From the IMG/VR virus record IMGVR_UViG_3300027969_004705, positions 1-64,000 of that record: a stretch of 64,000 nucleotides of DNA. One strand, given 5' to 3'. Positions 1 through 7,662 of this stretch are shown here, one piece after another. The first letter of the stretch is position 1; each line of letters opens with the position of its first letter. The DNA comes from a virus. The notes under the pieces are model-generated. The model did not search any database and had not been told where the DNA came from. It worked only from the letters and a program-made list of their open reading frames with translations. Made by a program: the position numbers and the translations under genes.

Positions 1-1
1 C

Positions 2-805
2 ATAGAAGATAAGCTAAAACTAAAGAAAGATGATGTAATTACTGAAGAATTCTATGAAGAGGTTGAAAAGATTGAGAATTACCTTAATACTGAAATAACT
101 TCGTGGTCTAAGAAGGCTTTCCGTACTTTAGATAGTAGATTCGTATTTAAACGTGAGTGTATTGCTGATGTTGGCTTATTTTTACAGAAAAAACGTTATG
201 TCTTGCATATCTTAGATGATGAGGGTATTAAAGTCAATAAATTTAAATATACTGGGGTAGAAGTCGTAAGAACTACTATGCCTAATGCAATTAAACCGTT
301 TGCTAAGCAAATTATTGAGACTATGCTTATGACTCAATCACTTAAGCAAACAAATGATATCCTAACTAGCGCATACAATGCGTTTAAGAACTTACCTGCA
401 GAAGATATTGCTTTTGTTATGGGTATTAAGGGATATGAGAAGTATGCACCTAAGTGTAAAGACTTTAATATAGCGACTCGAACTCCTATTCATGTCAAAG
501 CGGCTTATTTGCATAATCATATTAATAAAATGCTTAATATTAGCTCTAAGTATGAAGAGATTAATTCAGGCGATAAAATTAGATATGTATATGTTCAAAA
601 ACCGAATAAATATCAGATTGATGTAATCGGGTTTAAGTATACTTTTCCTGAAGAGTATATTGGTTTGTTAAAAATTGATTATGAGTTAATGTTCGAAAAA
701 ATTCTGTATAGTTCAATCGAAAGATTCTACGATAGCGTAAGTTGGCAAATACGCAAACCGTCTGATAACGTTACTTGTGAATTATTTGATTTATTTAGCC
801 TTTAA
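2..805 (+). CDS. 43: DNA polymerase (T4 gp43-like, family B), C-terminal part
   Basis: The reading frame is open from base 2, so this is the 3' end of a longer gene. It matches the thumb and C-terminal part of T4 gp43: a block TTMPNAIKPFAKQIIETML corresponds to the T4 STPKAVQKALKECIRRML region, and RTPIHVKAAYLHNHI corresponds to the T4 PFHIRGILTYNRAI region. The protein ends in LFDLFSL, which resembles the T4 LFDMFDF tail that binds the sliding clamp. The clamp itself is encoded at 10.8 kb. An internal TTG at 203 is not the start. The polymerase and exonuclease catalytic motifs lie outside the window. Confidence 0.85.
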   Translation: MEDKLKLKKDDVITEEFYEEVEKIENYLNTEITSWSKKAFRTLDSRFVFKRECIADVGLFLQKKRYVLHILDDEGIKVNKFKYTGVEVVRTTMPNAIKPFAKQIIETMLMTQSLKQTNDILTSAYNAFKNLPAEDIAFVMGIKGYEKYAPKCKDFNIATRTPIHVKAAYLHNHINKMLNISSKYEEINSGDKIRYVYVQKPNKYQIDVIGFKYTFPEEYIGLLKIDYELMFEKILYSSIERFYDSVSWQIRKPSDNVTCELFDLFSL

Positions 806-842
806 ATATTGCATTTTAGAAAAAATATATTAAAATAACTAT

Positions 843-1205
843 ATGTCAAACATGTTAACATTCGTAGACCAAATCGGCCGTACCGTAATCGGTAAACTAG
901 TATCTGAGGACCAAAATACTATTGTAATTAATAATCCTGTTATTGTATTTGTCAATCCTAATCAAGAAACTGGACAAATTCAAGTTCAATCTTTTCCATA
1001 TCTGTTTATGGAATTTATTGATAAGGATAGTAGGGATAAAAACAATTGGACCTTCCATAAGAGTGCTATTGCTATCTCAGACGTCACACTCGATTCATTA
1101 ATTGTCAATCAATATAATAATATTAATTCTGCTGCAGTTGGTGCTCCGCTACAGTCTGGAGTCCCGCAGGGAGAAGCTGAAGTAATTCGCTTGTTCGAAG
1201 ATTAA
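843..1205 (+). CDS. small conserved protein, possible LSm-like beta barrel
   Basis: 120 residues, downstream of the polymerase and followed by a strong terminator. The N-terminal half (about 5-65) alternates polar and hydrophobic residues in a short-strand pattern (VDQIGRTVIGKLVSEDQ then a TIVINNPVIVFVN strand), which resembles an Sm/LSm-type barrel. This is a weak pattern match only and RNA binding is not shown. There is no Shine-Dalgarno sequence. TTAAAATA followed by five bases and ATG resembles the late-type start context seen elsewhere. The last 30 residues look disordered and acidic. Confidence 0.6.
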   Translation: MSNMLTFVDQIGRTVIGKLVSEDQNTIVINNPVIVFVNPNQETGQIQVQSFPYLFMEFIDKDSRDKNNWTFHKSAIAISDVTLDSLIVNQYNNINSAAVGAPLQSGVPQGEAEVIRLFED

Positions 1206-1210
1206 TAACA

Positions 1211-1276
1211 CCTCAACCTTGTGTAATTAATTACACAAGGTTTTTTTATGGTTAAAAATATACCAGTAGTTATAAT
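1211..1276 (+). repeat. terminator-promoter cassette, copy A
   Basis: Contains CTCAACC, the hairpin, a T-run, ATGGTTAAAAATATACCAG and TAGTTATAAT. The same order of elements recurs at 1956-2010 on the far side of the metallophosphoesterase gene (copy B), with long identical stretches. Confidence 0.8.
1217..1247 (+). terminator. rho-independent terminator after the LSm-like gene
   Basis: Perfect 24-base palindrome (CCTTGTGTAATT and its complement, 1217-1240) followed by seven T (1241-1247), 12 bases after the stop codon. Confidence 0.85.
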
Positions 1277-1283
1277 ATAAATA
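1271..1283 (+). promoter_or_regulatory. overlapping TATAAT and TATAAATA elements before the phosphoesterase
   Basis: TATAAT at 1271-1276 runs directly into TATAAATA at 1276-1283, 11 bases before the ATG at 1295. It could serve both an early/middle and a late polymerase form. No Shine-Dalgarno sequence lies between it and the start. Confidence 0.55.
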
Positions 1284-1294
1284 TTAAACATATT

Positions 1295-1951
1295 ATGCAT
1301 ATCTTAACCATTAGTGATATCCATCTAGGAAGTCCTGTAAGTCAGAAGGATAAAGTTCTGCAAATTCTTAATCTAGATTTTCAAACTCTAATCATTAATG
1401 GCGATCTATTTGACAGTTATTCATTTAAAAGATTTGATAAAAAGGATTGGGCAATTCTGAGTAAAATCCGAAAATTAAGTAAGTCTCACGAAGTCATCTT
1501 AGTACATGGCAATCATGATGCTAATGCGGAATTTTTATCGGCTATTACAGGAATGGATTTTGTAGAAAATCATCTTTCGATTATTAATGGAACGAAATAT
1601 TTCTTTGAGCATGGCGATAAATACGATCACTGGATTAAACACAAGCCATTTATTACGTGGTTTTTTACAGGACTGTATTATCAAATTCAAAAAATTGATA
1701 AAAACCATAATACTTCCCGAATGCTCAAACGAATGAGTAAATCATGGGTTAAAGCAAAAGATATTGTCTGTAAAAAATTCGTAGAGAAATATGGTGCTAA
1801 ATATGATGTGCTTTTAGCAGGACATACTCATCATGCTGAAGTAAAATACATGAACAATTGCACTTACATTAATAGCGGGTCATTTTGTGAAGAAAAGTGT
1901 TCTTATGTGGAAATTTATGAGGATGGAACATTTTCTTTAAAATATCTTTAA
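1295..1951 (+). CDS. calcineurin-like metallophosphoesterase
   Basis: 218 residues, a minimal metallophosphoesterase domain with all metal-site blocks in order: SDIHLG (D8, H10), NGDLFD (D37), HGNHD (N73, H74) and GHTHH (about 176-180), followed by YINSGSF. The last block resembles the LpxH-like and YfcE-like subgroups, but the substrate cannot be predicted. It lacks the extra domains of SbcD/gp47, so it is not the recombination nuclease subunit. The gene sits alone between two copies of one terminator-promoter cassette, which suggests it was inserted as an independent unit. Confidence 0.85.
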   Translation: MHILTISDIHLGSPVSQKDKVLQILNLDFQTLIINGDLFDSYSFKRFDKKDWAILSKIRKLSKSHEVILVHGNHDANAEFLSAITGMDFVENHLSIINGTKYFFEHGDKYDHWIKHKPFITWFFTGLYYQIQKIDKNHNTSRMLKRMSKSWVKAKDIVCKKFVEKYGAKYDVLLAGHTHHAEVKYMNNCTYINSGSFCEEKCSYVEIYEDGTFSLKYL

Positions 1952-1955
1952 ACCT

Positions 1956-2010
1956 ACTCAACCGATTACATAAGGTTTTTGATGGCCAAAAATATAACAG
2001 TAGTTATAAT
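1956..2010 (+). repeat. terminator-promoter cassette, copy B (degenerate hairpin)
   Basis: Carries CTCAACC, a shortened GATTACATAAGGTTTTT remnant, ATGGCCAAAAATATAACAG and TAGTTATAAT, all in the order of copy A (1211-1276). The left arm of the hairpin is missing, so it probably no longer terminates, while the promoter part is intact. Confidence 0.75.
2005..2010 (+). promoter_or_regulatory. TATAAT promoter of the recombinase gene
   Basis: TATAAT ends exactly six bases before the ATG at 2017, which would put +1 on the A of the start codon. No convincing -35 hexamer is seen; the upstream CAGTAGT stretch is shared with 1264-1270. Confidence 0.6.
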
Positions 2011-2016
2011 AGATAT

Positions 2017-3114
2017 ATGGATAAAGATATTAAAAGTGCACTAGATTCAATTAATGAGATTAACCCTTTTGCTACATGGCTAGATGATAATGCTTTAAGT
2101 ACTGTAAATGGCTGGATTGATACCGGTAGCTATGTACTAAATGCTATTATTTCTGGCTCAATTCATGGAGGTATTCCGAAAGGAAGAGTAACAATGTTAG
2201 CTGGAGAGTCTATGACAGGTAAAAGTCTCTTTGTACAAAAAATTCTTGCTAATGCACAGAAAGAAGGCTTGATCCCGGTTATCTTTGATACAGAAAACTC
2301 TATTGATGCTACTGGAGCTACTAGATTAGGTCTTGATATTTCAAAAATTAAATATGTACCTTGCGTTACTATTGAACAAACACGAAACGCTATTTTTAAG
2401 TTTTTAACTGCAGTTAAAGAGAAAGGTCTTGAAGGTAAATTTATTGTAGCTATTGACTCTTTAGGTAATCTTCAATCTGAACTTGAACTATCTCGTATGG
2501 ATAAAGAGAGTACTTCATCTGATATGGGATCTAAAGCTCGAGCAATTAAATCGTTAATGCAAACTTGTACTAACTTTGGCGCTATTACAAGAACTACTAT
2601 TATTTGTACAAATCATGTGTATGATGATCCAACTGCAATGTATCCTACAATTGAAAAGATGATGCCTGGTGGTAAATCAGTTATATTCTTACCATCCGTA
2701 ACAGTTCAGCTTGCTCGTAAACCTATTAAGGATGATGGAGGTAAAACAAACGATGGTGTTCTTGCTGTTGGTCAAAAGAACTACTCTGGTATTGTTATTA
2801 GAGCATTAACTCGTAAAAATCGCTTTATTAAGCAATACCTTGAAGGGGAAATGTATCTATCTTTTGCATCAGGACTTGATAAGTACTATGGTCTACTTGA
2901 TCTCGCTGTAGGTCTTAAAGTTATCATACAAACAGGAGCTACATATACTCTTGAAAATGGTACTAAGCTCGGATATGCAAAAAGTTTCAGAAAAGATACT
3001 AAACTTTGGGAAGAAACTATTTTACCTGTACTTGAATCACGTATTGCTAAGGAATGGAACTACTCTAATATAGAGGAAGAAATACCTCTTGAAAATACTT
3101 TAATTACTGAATAA
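2017..3114 (+). CDS. uvsX: UvsX-like RecA-family recombinase
   Basis: 365 residues, close to T4 UvsX (about 390). Walker A is GESMTGKS (63-70) and Walker B is FIVAIDSLGN with D147. The ATPase core continues through MGSKARAIKSLMQTC and the IICTNHVYDDP block to MMPGGKSVIFLPSVTVQLAR, all typical of the phage branch of RecA. It should form filaments on single-stranded DNA and drive strand exchange for recombination-dependent replication. The gene is preceded by its own TATAAT promoter and no ribosome binding site. The QueC-like gene follows after one base, so the two are probably cotranscribed. No UvsY partner is recognisable in the window. Confidence 0.92.
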   Translation: MDKDIKSALDSINEINPFATWLDDNALSTVNGWIDTGSYVLNAIISGSIHGGIPKGRVTMLAGESMTGKSLFVQKILANAQKEGLIPVIFDTENSIDATGATRLGLDISKIKYVPCVTIEQTRNAIFKFLTAVKEKGLEGKFIVAIDSLGNLQSELELSRMDKESTSSDMGSKARAIKSLMQTCTNFGAITRTTIICTNHVYDDPTAMYPTIEKMMPGGKSVIFLPSVTVQLARKPIKDDGGKTNDGVLAVGQKNYSGIVIRALTRKNRFIKQYLEGEMYLSFASGLDKYYGLLDLAVGLKVIIQTGATYTLENGTKLGYAKSFRKDTKLWEETILPVLESRIAKEWNYSNIEEEIPLENTLITE

Positions 3115-3115
3115 T

Positions 3116-3874
3116 ATGACAGCGAAATTAGTCTTAACTCTATCTGGCGGTGCAGATTCTTCTGTATTACTATATCTGGCAGCTCAATATAAATATGATG
3201 AAATTCATACTATTACATTTGATTACGGTCAGCGTCATTCACGTGAACTTGAATGCGTTAATAAACAACTTATTAACGTACGTAAGCAGTATCCAGATAT
3301 TATTTTTACAAATAAAATAATTGATGTAAAATATATTAAAGATATATCTCCTACATCTTCTTTAACTAACTGCACTATTGATAATCCTAATGTTCAATTA
3401 ATAGCCGGAGATGCACAACCGGTATCCTATGTTCCCTTCCGTAATATGATGTTCTTATCTATTGCGTGTGCATATGCAGAAAGCATAGAAGCTAATACTG
3501 TGTGGTACGGTGCAGCAATGGTTGATTCTTTAGCTGGCTATTGGGATTGTGATACACCTTTTGTAGACGCTATCAATAACTTAGTAAGCCTTAACAGAAA
3601 AAATAAAATTAAAATTGAAGCACCTCTACTTGCAATGTCTAAGCAAGCTATTATAAGTAAGGGTGTTGATTTAAATGTCAATTTTAGTGAGACATGGACT
3701 TGCTATTCTAACAGAGAAGATGGGCTTGCAGATGCTACAACACCATCTAGTAGTTTAAGAATACGTGGATTTATTGATAACTCTTATATAGATCCAATAC
3801 AATATGTACAACAGGATAAACTAAATGAGATGTATAAACAACATAATTGCGTACCTATTAATTACATACCATAG
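3116..3874 (+). CDS. queC: QueC-like PP-loop enzyme with altered zinc site
   Basis: 252 residues. The PP-loop LSGGADSS (9-16), FDYGQRHSREL (35-45) and YVPFRNMMFLSIACAYAE (105-122) are diagnostic of QueC, 7-cyano-7-deazaguanine (preQ0) synthase, which converts CDG to preQ0 using ATP and ammonia. In QueC the C-terminal zinc is held by four cysteines, a first Cys after TW followed by a CxxCxxC block. Here the first (C196 in TWTCY) is kept, but the three later positions read D206, T209 and S212. The flanking LRIRGF is retained, so this is not a frameshift. Either the metal site is replaced by another stabilising interaction or the reaction has shifted. It starts one base after uvsX and ends with a 13 bp tail-to-tail overlap with the next minus-strand gene. 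A separate class II amidotransferase lies 1 kb away. Confidence 0.85.
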   Translation: MTAKLVLTLSGGADSSVLLYLAAQYKYDEIHTITFDYGQRHSRELECVNKQLINVRKQYPDIIFTNKIIDVKYIKDISPTSSLTNCTIDNPNVQLIAGDAQPVSYVPFRNMMFLSIACAYAESIEANTVWYGAAMVDSLAGYWDCDTPFVDAINNLVSLNRKNKIKIEAPLLAMSKQAIISKGVDLNVNFSETWTCYSNREDGLADATTPSSSLRIRGFIDNSYIDPIQYVQQDKLNEMYKQHNCVPINYIP

Positions 3875-4854
3875 CGTCTTAATTCAGCTAGTTGCCAATG
3901 TGTTTTTGGCTTAAACTTCTCTTTAAAGGATATACTAACTTCAGTTGATTTGTGAGTTAGTCTATCCTTTTTTATTTGTTCACTAAGATAATGATATGTT
4001 GTAGATTCAAATTGAGCTTCTACAGGCGGTACTTCTTCATTTTCAGCTGCAGCAGGTTCAGCTTGTGTCTCAGCTGGAGTCTTAGCAAACTTCATTGATT
4101 TCTTAACAGGCTTAATAGCACTAGATAAATACGCAGCAATTAACTCATAACCAGGTTCTTTACTAATATTGGTAATAAATTGTTGTAAATCAGCTAAAGT
4201 TTTAATATGATCTGTAATATATTCTTCTACTCTAGATAGAACATCAGCGTCAATATCTACCCCTTCTTCTCCTAAGTTATCTCTAATTTCCATCATTACT
4301 TTACCTACAGACGCAAGTACGAGTGATTGTTCAAGAGCCGCTTCAATCTCACTCGTCATAGAGTGACCAACTACATCAGCAACAACTGGATCTTTAATAC
4401 CTCTTTCAAGTTCTTTTGCTTGACGTTTCATTTCAAGCGCAGCTTTTTGATCGCTATACTTTTCAACACGTCCACCAAATCTATCTGCACCTCTATTAAT
4501 TGAAACTGATTTTATATAGCTAGGGATACCTGCTCTAATAGCTTCTTCTACTTCTTTACTTTGCAAAGCTATTTGATCTTTTTTAACCTCAAGTAATTGT
4601 AAAAGAGCTAATTGTTTTGCTTTAAAGCTACTCCCTGCTTTTCTGATACTATCATATTCATCATCATTTATGATATCAAGACCGTATAACTCACCTGCAA
4701 TGTATTTAATAGTATCATAAGGTGCAGAACTTAATCCTCCTGACTGCAATTCCTTAGTAACTCCTCCAAAAATAGGATTAAATTTTGCAAAAGGTGAAAC
4801 TCTTGCTTCAGAGATTAAATTAACTCTTTTGTATAAATCTGAAAAATTAAACAT
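3862..4854 (-). CDS. probable virion-associated protein, function unknown
   Basis: 330 residues, mainly helical and charged. About 60-160 is a long helical stretch rich in Lys/Glu/Ala (QLLEVKKDQIALQSKEVEEA). Residues 255-285 form an Ala/Glu/Pro-rich linker and the C-terminus is basic (KEKFKPKTHWQLAELRRYG). No enzyme motif is recognised. It is on the minus strand within the replication region and has a perfect TATAAATA five bases before its ATG, which argues for late expression and a structural or assembly role. The 3' end overlaps queC by 13 bp. Confidence 0.7.
   Translation of the reverse strand: MFNFSDLYKRVNLISEARVSPFAKFNPIFGGVTKELQSGGLSSAPYDTIKYIAGELYGLDIINDDEYDSIRKAGSSFKAKQLALLQLLEVKKDQIALQSKEVEEAIRAGIPSYIKSVSINRGADRFGGRVEKYSDQKAALEMKRQAKELERGIKDPVVADVVGHSMTSEIEAALEQSLVLASVGKVMMEIRDNLGEEGVDIDADVLSRVEEYITDHIKTLADLQQFITNISKEPGYELIAAYLSSAIKPVKKSMKFAKTPAETQAEPAAAENEEVPPVEAQFESTTYHYLSEQIKKDRLTHKSTEVSISFKEKFKPKTHWQLAELRRYGM
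3925..3973 (+). terminator. plus-strand terminator of the uvsX-queC unit inside the opposite gene
   Basis: Left arm AAAGGATATACTAACT (3925-3940) pairs, with one mismatch, with GAGTTAGTCTATCCTTT (3954-3970); a T-run follows to 3973. It lies about 50 bases past the queC stop, inside the 3' end of the convergent gene. Confidence 0.75.
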
Positions 4855-4859
4855 ATAAT

Positions 4860-4867
4860 TATTTATA
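4860..4867 (-). promoter_or_regulatory. late-type promoter TATAAATA
   Basis: Perfect T4-late octamer on the minus strand, ending five bases before the ATG at 4854; predicted +1 is the A of that ATG. Confidence 0.7.
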
Positions 4868-4912
4868 TAAACTACTTTTTTTTATAAGGTATAAGTAGTA
4901 TTTTTTAAAGGT

Positions 4913-4923
4913 TATAATATAAT
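4913..4923 (+). promoter_or_regulatory. tandem TATAAT elements before the amidotransferase
   Basis: Two overlapping TATAAT hexamers (4913-4918 and 4918-4923). The second ends seven bases before the ATG at 4931, giving a leaderless or one-base-leader transcript. No clear -35 is seen. Confidence 0.55.
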
Positions 4924-4930
4924 AGTATAT

Positions 4931-5596
4931 ATGTGTGGAATATCTGGAACAAACAATTTAAGTAAATTAGAAGTCTTATATCAAGCTAATCAGGATAGAG
5001 GTAGCTTTGCAAGCGGGTTAATTTGCCTTAAAGAAGGTAATAGTCAAACAATAATTAAACAGCCTGGTACGTTTAATTTTGATAAGTTACAATTAACTGA
5101 TAAGTATGATTATTTTATTAGTCATAATCAAGCACCTACCTCTGCAAATCGAGAATTTAAAATGGAAAATACTCATCCTTTCGAAACACTGTCATGGGCT
5201 GTTGTGCATAATGGTGTAATTACTAATTGGAAAGAACTTAAAGAAAAATATACTCCGCGTAGTACTAATACAGTAGATACGTCAATTATTACAGGGTTAC
5301 TTCAACATTTTACTGAGCAAAATACAGGTTATTTTTATGCGCCTTTAATTATACGTAAAGTATTAGAGTTACTTGAAGGTACTTTTGCTGTTGCTATAGT
5401 AGACACAGATTCAAACGATGTATATATTGCAAGACAGGGATCAATCTTACACCATAATGATAAATGCGATTTCTCTACAATAAAAGGTAAAGGTTTTGAG
5501 CTATTACCTGAAGGTCAAATTATGATGCTTCGAGATTTTGAAGGTTGGGAACCAATTGAAGAATTTAAAACCAACTCACCATTTCTTTTCGTATGA
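4931..5596 (+). CDS. stand-alone class II glutamine amidotransferase domain
   Basis: 221 residues, about the size of a single N-terminal-nucleophile glutaminase domain. The sequence begins MCGISG, placing the catalytic cysteine at position 2, which also fixes the start. THPFETLSWAVVHNG (81-95), with the HNG oxyanion loop, VDTSII (115-120) and LLEGTFAVAIVD match GlmS/AsnB/GltB-type glutaminases. The usual GHxR block reads SHNQAPT, so the arginine is missing. No synthetase or isomerase domain follows, so the ammonia must go to a separate partner. Candidates are the QueC-like protein 1 kb upstream, by analogy with fused Gat-QueC proteins of archaeosine synthesis, or a sugar-modifying enzyme. Its stop overlaps the start of the glycosyltransferase (ATGA), so the two are translationally coupled. 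Confidence 0.85.
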   Translation: MCGISGTNNLSKLEVLYQANQDRGSFASGLICLKEGNSQTIIKQPGTFNFDKLQLTDKYDYFISHNQAPTSANREFKMENTHPFETLSWAVVHNGVITNWKELKEKYTPRSTNTVDTSIITGLLQHFTEQNTGYFYAPLIIRKVLELLEGTFAVAIVDTDSNDVYIARQGSILHHNDKCDFSTIKGKGFELLPEGQIMMLRDFEGWEPIEEFKTNSPFLFV

Positions 5597-6306
5597 GCAG
5601 TTTCCTATTCTCCGCAACTAAGGGTAAAAAAGAAGATACACTTTTATACCAAAACCGCAAAGCAACATTCTTTTTTAAAGAAGATAATACTGATGCACTA
5701 GCTGTAGTATATAATAAAGCTATAGATTTTGCCATTCAAGAAAATGTAGACTATCTAGTATTATGTCACGATGATGCTATTATTGAATCTGCTGATTTTG
5801 AAGAACGTTTAATAAACTTACATACGCAATATGATGTCTTAGGAGTAGCTGGTACAACAGAATGTAAATTACAAGCGCCTGCGCTCTGGCACTTATTAGG
5901 CGGAGGTAGAGAAACATTTAACAACTTAAGAGGTGCTGTAGCACATGGTGATGCTAATTTAAAACGAATGACAAGCTTTGGAGAATACCCTGCTCGTGTA
6001 TTATTACTTGATGGAGTATTTTTATCTATTAAAAAGGAAGTATTTACTAAAGTAAGATTTGATGAATCTTGCCCAGCAAAGTTTCATTTTTATGATCTAA
6101 ACTACAGTCTTGAATGCAATAAAGCAAAATTTAAACTTGGTGTAAGTGATATTTTAATTACACATAATTCACCTGGACTTACAGCATTTACTAATGAGTT
6201 TAACGAAGGTCAAGAATGGTTTCTTAACAAATGGAAACCTAATACTGAAAAAATAAAGACTAAAAAAATAAAAACCAGAAAAAAGACTAAACGAACACTA
6301 GTATAA
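5593..6306 (+). CDS. GT2-like glycosyltransferase
   Basis: 237 residues with a GT-A core: VDYLVLCHDDAIIES (52-66) carries the metal/nucleotide-sugar DD motif, followed by VLGVAGTTECKL, a VLLLDGVFLSIKKEVF acceptor-side block and FHFYDLNYSLECNKAKFKLGV. This arrangement is seen in the StrF-like and GT2 families. The last 30 residues are almost only Lys, Thr and Arg (KTKKIKTRKKTKRTLV), a basic tail that could bind nucleic acid. Coupling to the amidotransferase by a 4-base overlap suggests they act in one pathway. Donor sugar and acceptor (DNA, protein or host glycan) are unknown. Confidence 0.8.
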   Translation: MSSFLFSATKGKKEDTLLYQNRKATFFFKEDNTDALAVVYNKAIDFAIQENVDYLVLCHDDAIIESADFEERLINLHTQYDVLGVAGTTECKLQAPALWHLLGGGRETFNNLRGAVAHGDANLKRMTSFGEYPARVLLLDGVFLSIKKEVFTKVRFDESCPAKFHFYDLNYSLECNKAKFKLGVSDILITHNSPGLTAFTNEFNEGQEWFLNKWKPNTEKIKTKKIKTRKKTKRTLV

Positions 6307-6307
6307 T
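6289..6307 (+). promoter_or_regulatory. AAYGAAC-box TATAAT promoter of the helicase
   Basis: The 19-mer AAACGAACACTAGTATAAT ends five bases before the ATG at 6313. It is one of five copies of the pattern in the window, and it lies in the 3' end of the upstream coding sequence. Confidence 0.6.
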
Positions 6308-6312
6308 AAGAT

Positions 6313-7632
6313 ATGGTCAAACTGGATTTAGATTTTTTTGAAAATGTAATTATTTATAAATCTTTAACAGATGCAGGATACTTAGCCTCTATTCTTGACT
6401 TTGTTAATCCGGAGTACTTTAAATCAGCAAATATTGCTGATGTTTTTAATATCATTAAAGAGTTTTATGTAAAAAGACAAAAAGTACCTAATATTACAGA
6501 AATTAAATCATATTTAATAACTGACGAATTAAAGACCGCTTTCAAAAATATTGTTTATTCATTTAGTGAAATAGATAAAAACTTAAATAAAGACGAATTA
6601 TATCATAATACAGAAAGATTCTTAAAAGAGAAAGCTGTATATCATACTATGCTTAATATTGCTACTGATATTGCTAAGGGTAATGTCGATACTACAAAAG
6701 CATTAGATAAATTTGAAAAGGCATGTAATATCAGTTTAATAACTGATAAAGGTATCGATCTATATAACAATATTGAAGCTATTATTGAAGACTTAAGTAC
6801 TGTTAATGGAACTATACCTTCTACGTGGGAATGGCTTGATGAAACTCTCGGTGGTGGGTTTCTTGAGCAAGGTAAAGCGCTTTATGTATTTGCCGGTGAA
6901 ACGAATATTGGTAAGTCTATCTTTTTAGGTAATATAGCTACTAATATCGCAAATCAGAATAAGAACGTTTTGTTAATTACTCTAGAGATGTCTGAACTTC
7001 TCTATGCTAAACGTTTATGCTCGAATATCTCGAAGATACCTCTTAAAGATCTTGCAAATAATCCGCATGCTTTACGTACTGCTATTAAAGAAAATAGAGA
7101 GAAGACTAATGGTACTATATTAATTAAGGAATTTCCACCTGCTACCATTACCGCTAATCAAATTAGTGCATTCGTAAAGAAGATTACTGATACAGGATGT
7201 AAAATAGATGCTATTGTATTAGATTACTTGAATCTATTGCATACTACTGTAGGGAGTAATTCATATGAGAGAATTAAGCATATTACAGAGCAAATTCGAG
7301 CATTAAGCTATGTCTTTAATTGTCCTATTATCTCAGCTACCCAGCTAGGTCGAAATGCGTATGGTCAAACTGATCCGGGTATGGAAACTATCTCTGAATC
7401 GATCGGTTTAGCCGCAACTGCTGACGTTATTGTATCGATCTTCCAAAATCCTGAAGATCAAGAGTTAGGTGTTATTCGTTTAGGTATGATGAAGAATCGA
7501 TATGGTTCAAGAGGTCATACTCAACCCATGCGAATTGATTATACTACACTTACAGTAACGCAAGCGGACGACCTCGTGAGTCTTGATGATGAAGATGATT
7601 CATATAATGCTTTATCTGCATTCGCTCGTTGA
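6313..7632 (+). CDS. 41: replicative DNA helicase (T4 gp41 / DnaB-like)
   Basis: 439 residues. The N-terminal helical domain is followed by a RecA-type core with Walker A GETNIGKS (195-202), Walker B AIVLDYLNLL (D304), the ITLEMSE block (222-228) and ISATQLGR (H4 region), all as in superfamily 4 hexameric helicases. Length is close to T4 gp41 (475). It should unwind DNA ahead of the polymerase and recruit the primase encoded at 13.0 kb. The gene has its own AAYGAAC-type promoter and no ribosome binding site. Confidence 0.92.
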   Translation: MVKLDLDFFENVIIYKSLTDAGYLASILDFVNPEYFKSANIADVFNIIKEFYVKRQKVPNITEIKSYLITDELKTAFKNIVYSFSEIDKNLNKDELYHNTERFLKEKAVYHTMLNIATDIAKGNVDTTKALDKFEKACNISLITDKGIDLYNNIEAIIEDLSTVNGTIPSTWEWLDETLGGGFLEQGKALYVFAGETNIGKSIFLGNIATNIANQNKNVLLITLEMSELLYAKRLCSNISKIPLKDLANNPHALRTAIKENREKTNGTILIKEFPPATITANQISAFVKKITDTGCKIDAIVLDYLNLLHTTVGSNSYERIKHITEQIRALSYVFNCPIISATQLGRNAYGQTDPGMETISESIGLAATADVIVSIFQNPEDQELGVIRLGMMKNRYGSRGHTQPMRIDYTTLTVTQADDLVSLDDEDDSYNALSAFAR

Positions 7633-7662
7633 TAAATGATATATATTTGTTAAATACTATAA

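Noticed and set aside
4871-4905. Hairpin ACTACTT/AAGTAGT followed by T between divergent genes
   Set aside because: Only a 7 bp stem with a long loop, in a region where no plus-strand transcript is expected to end; not listed as a terminator.
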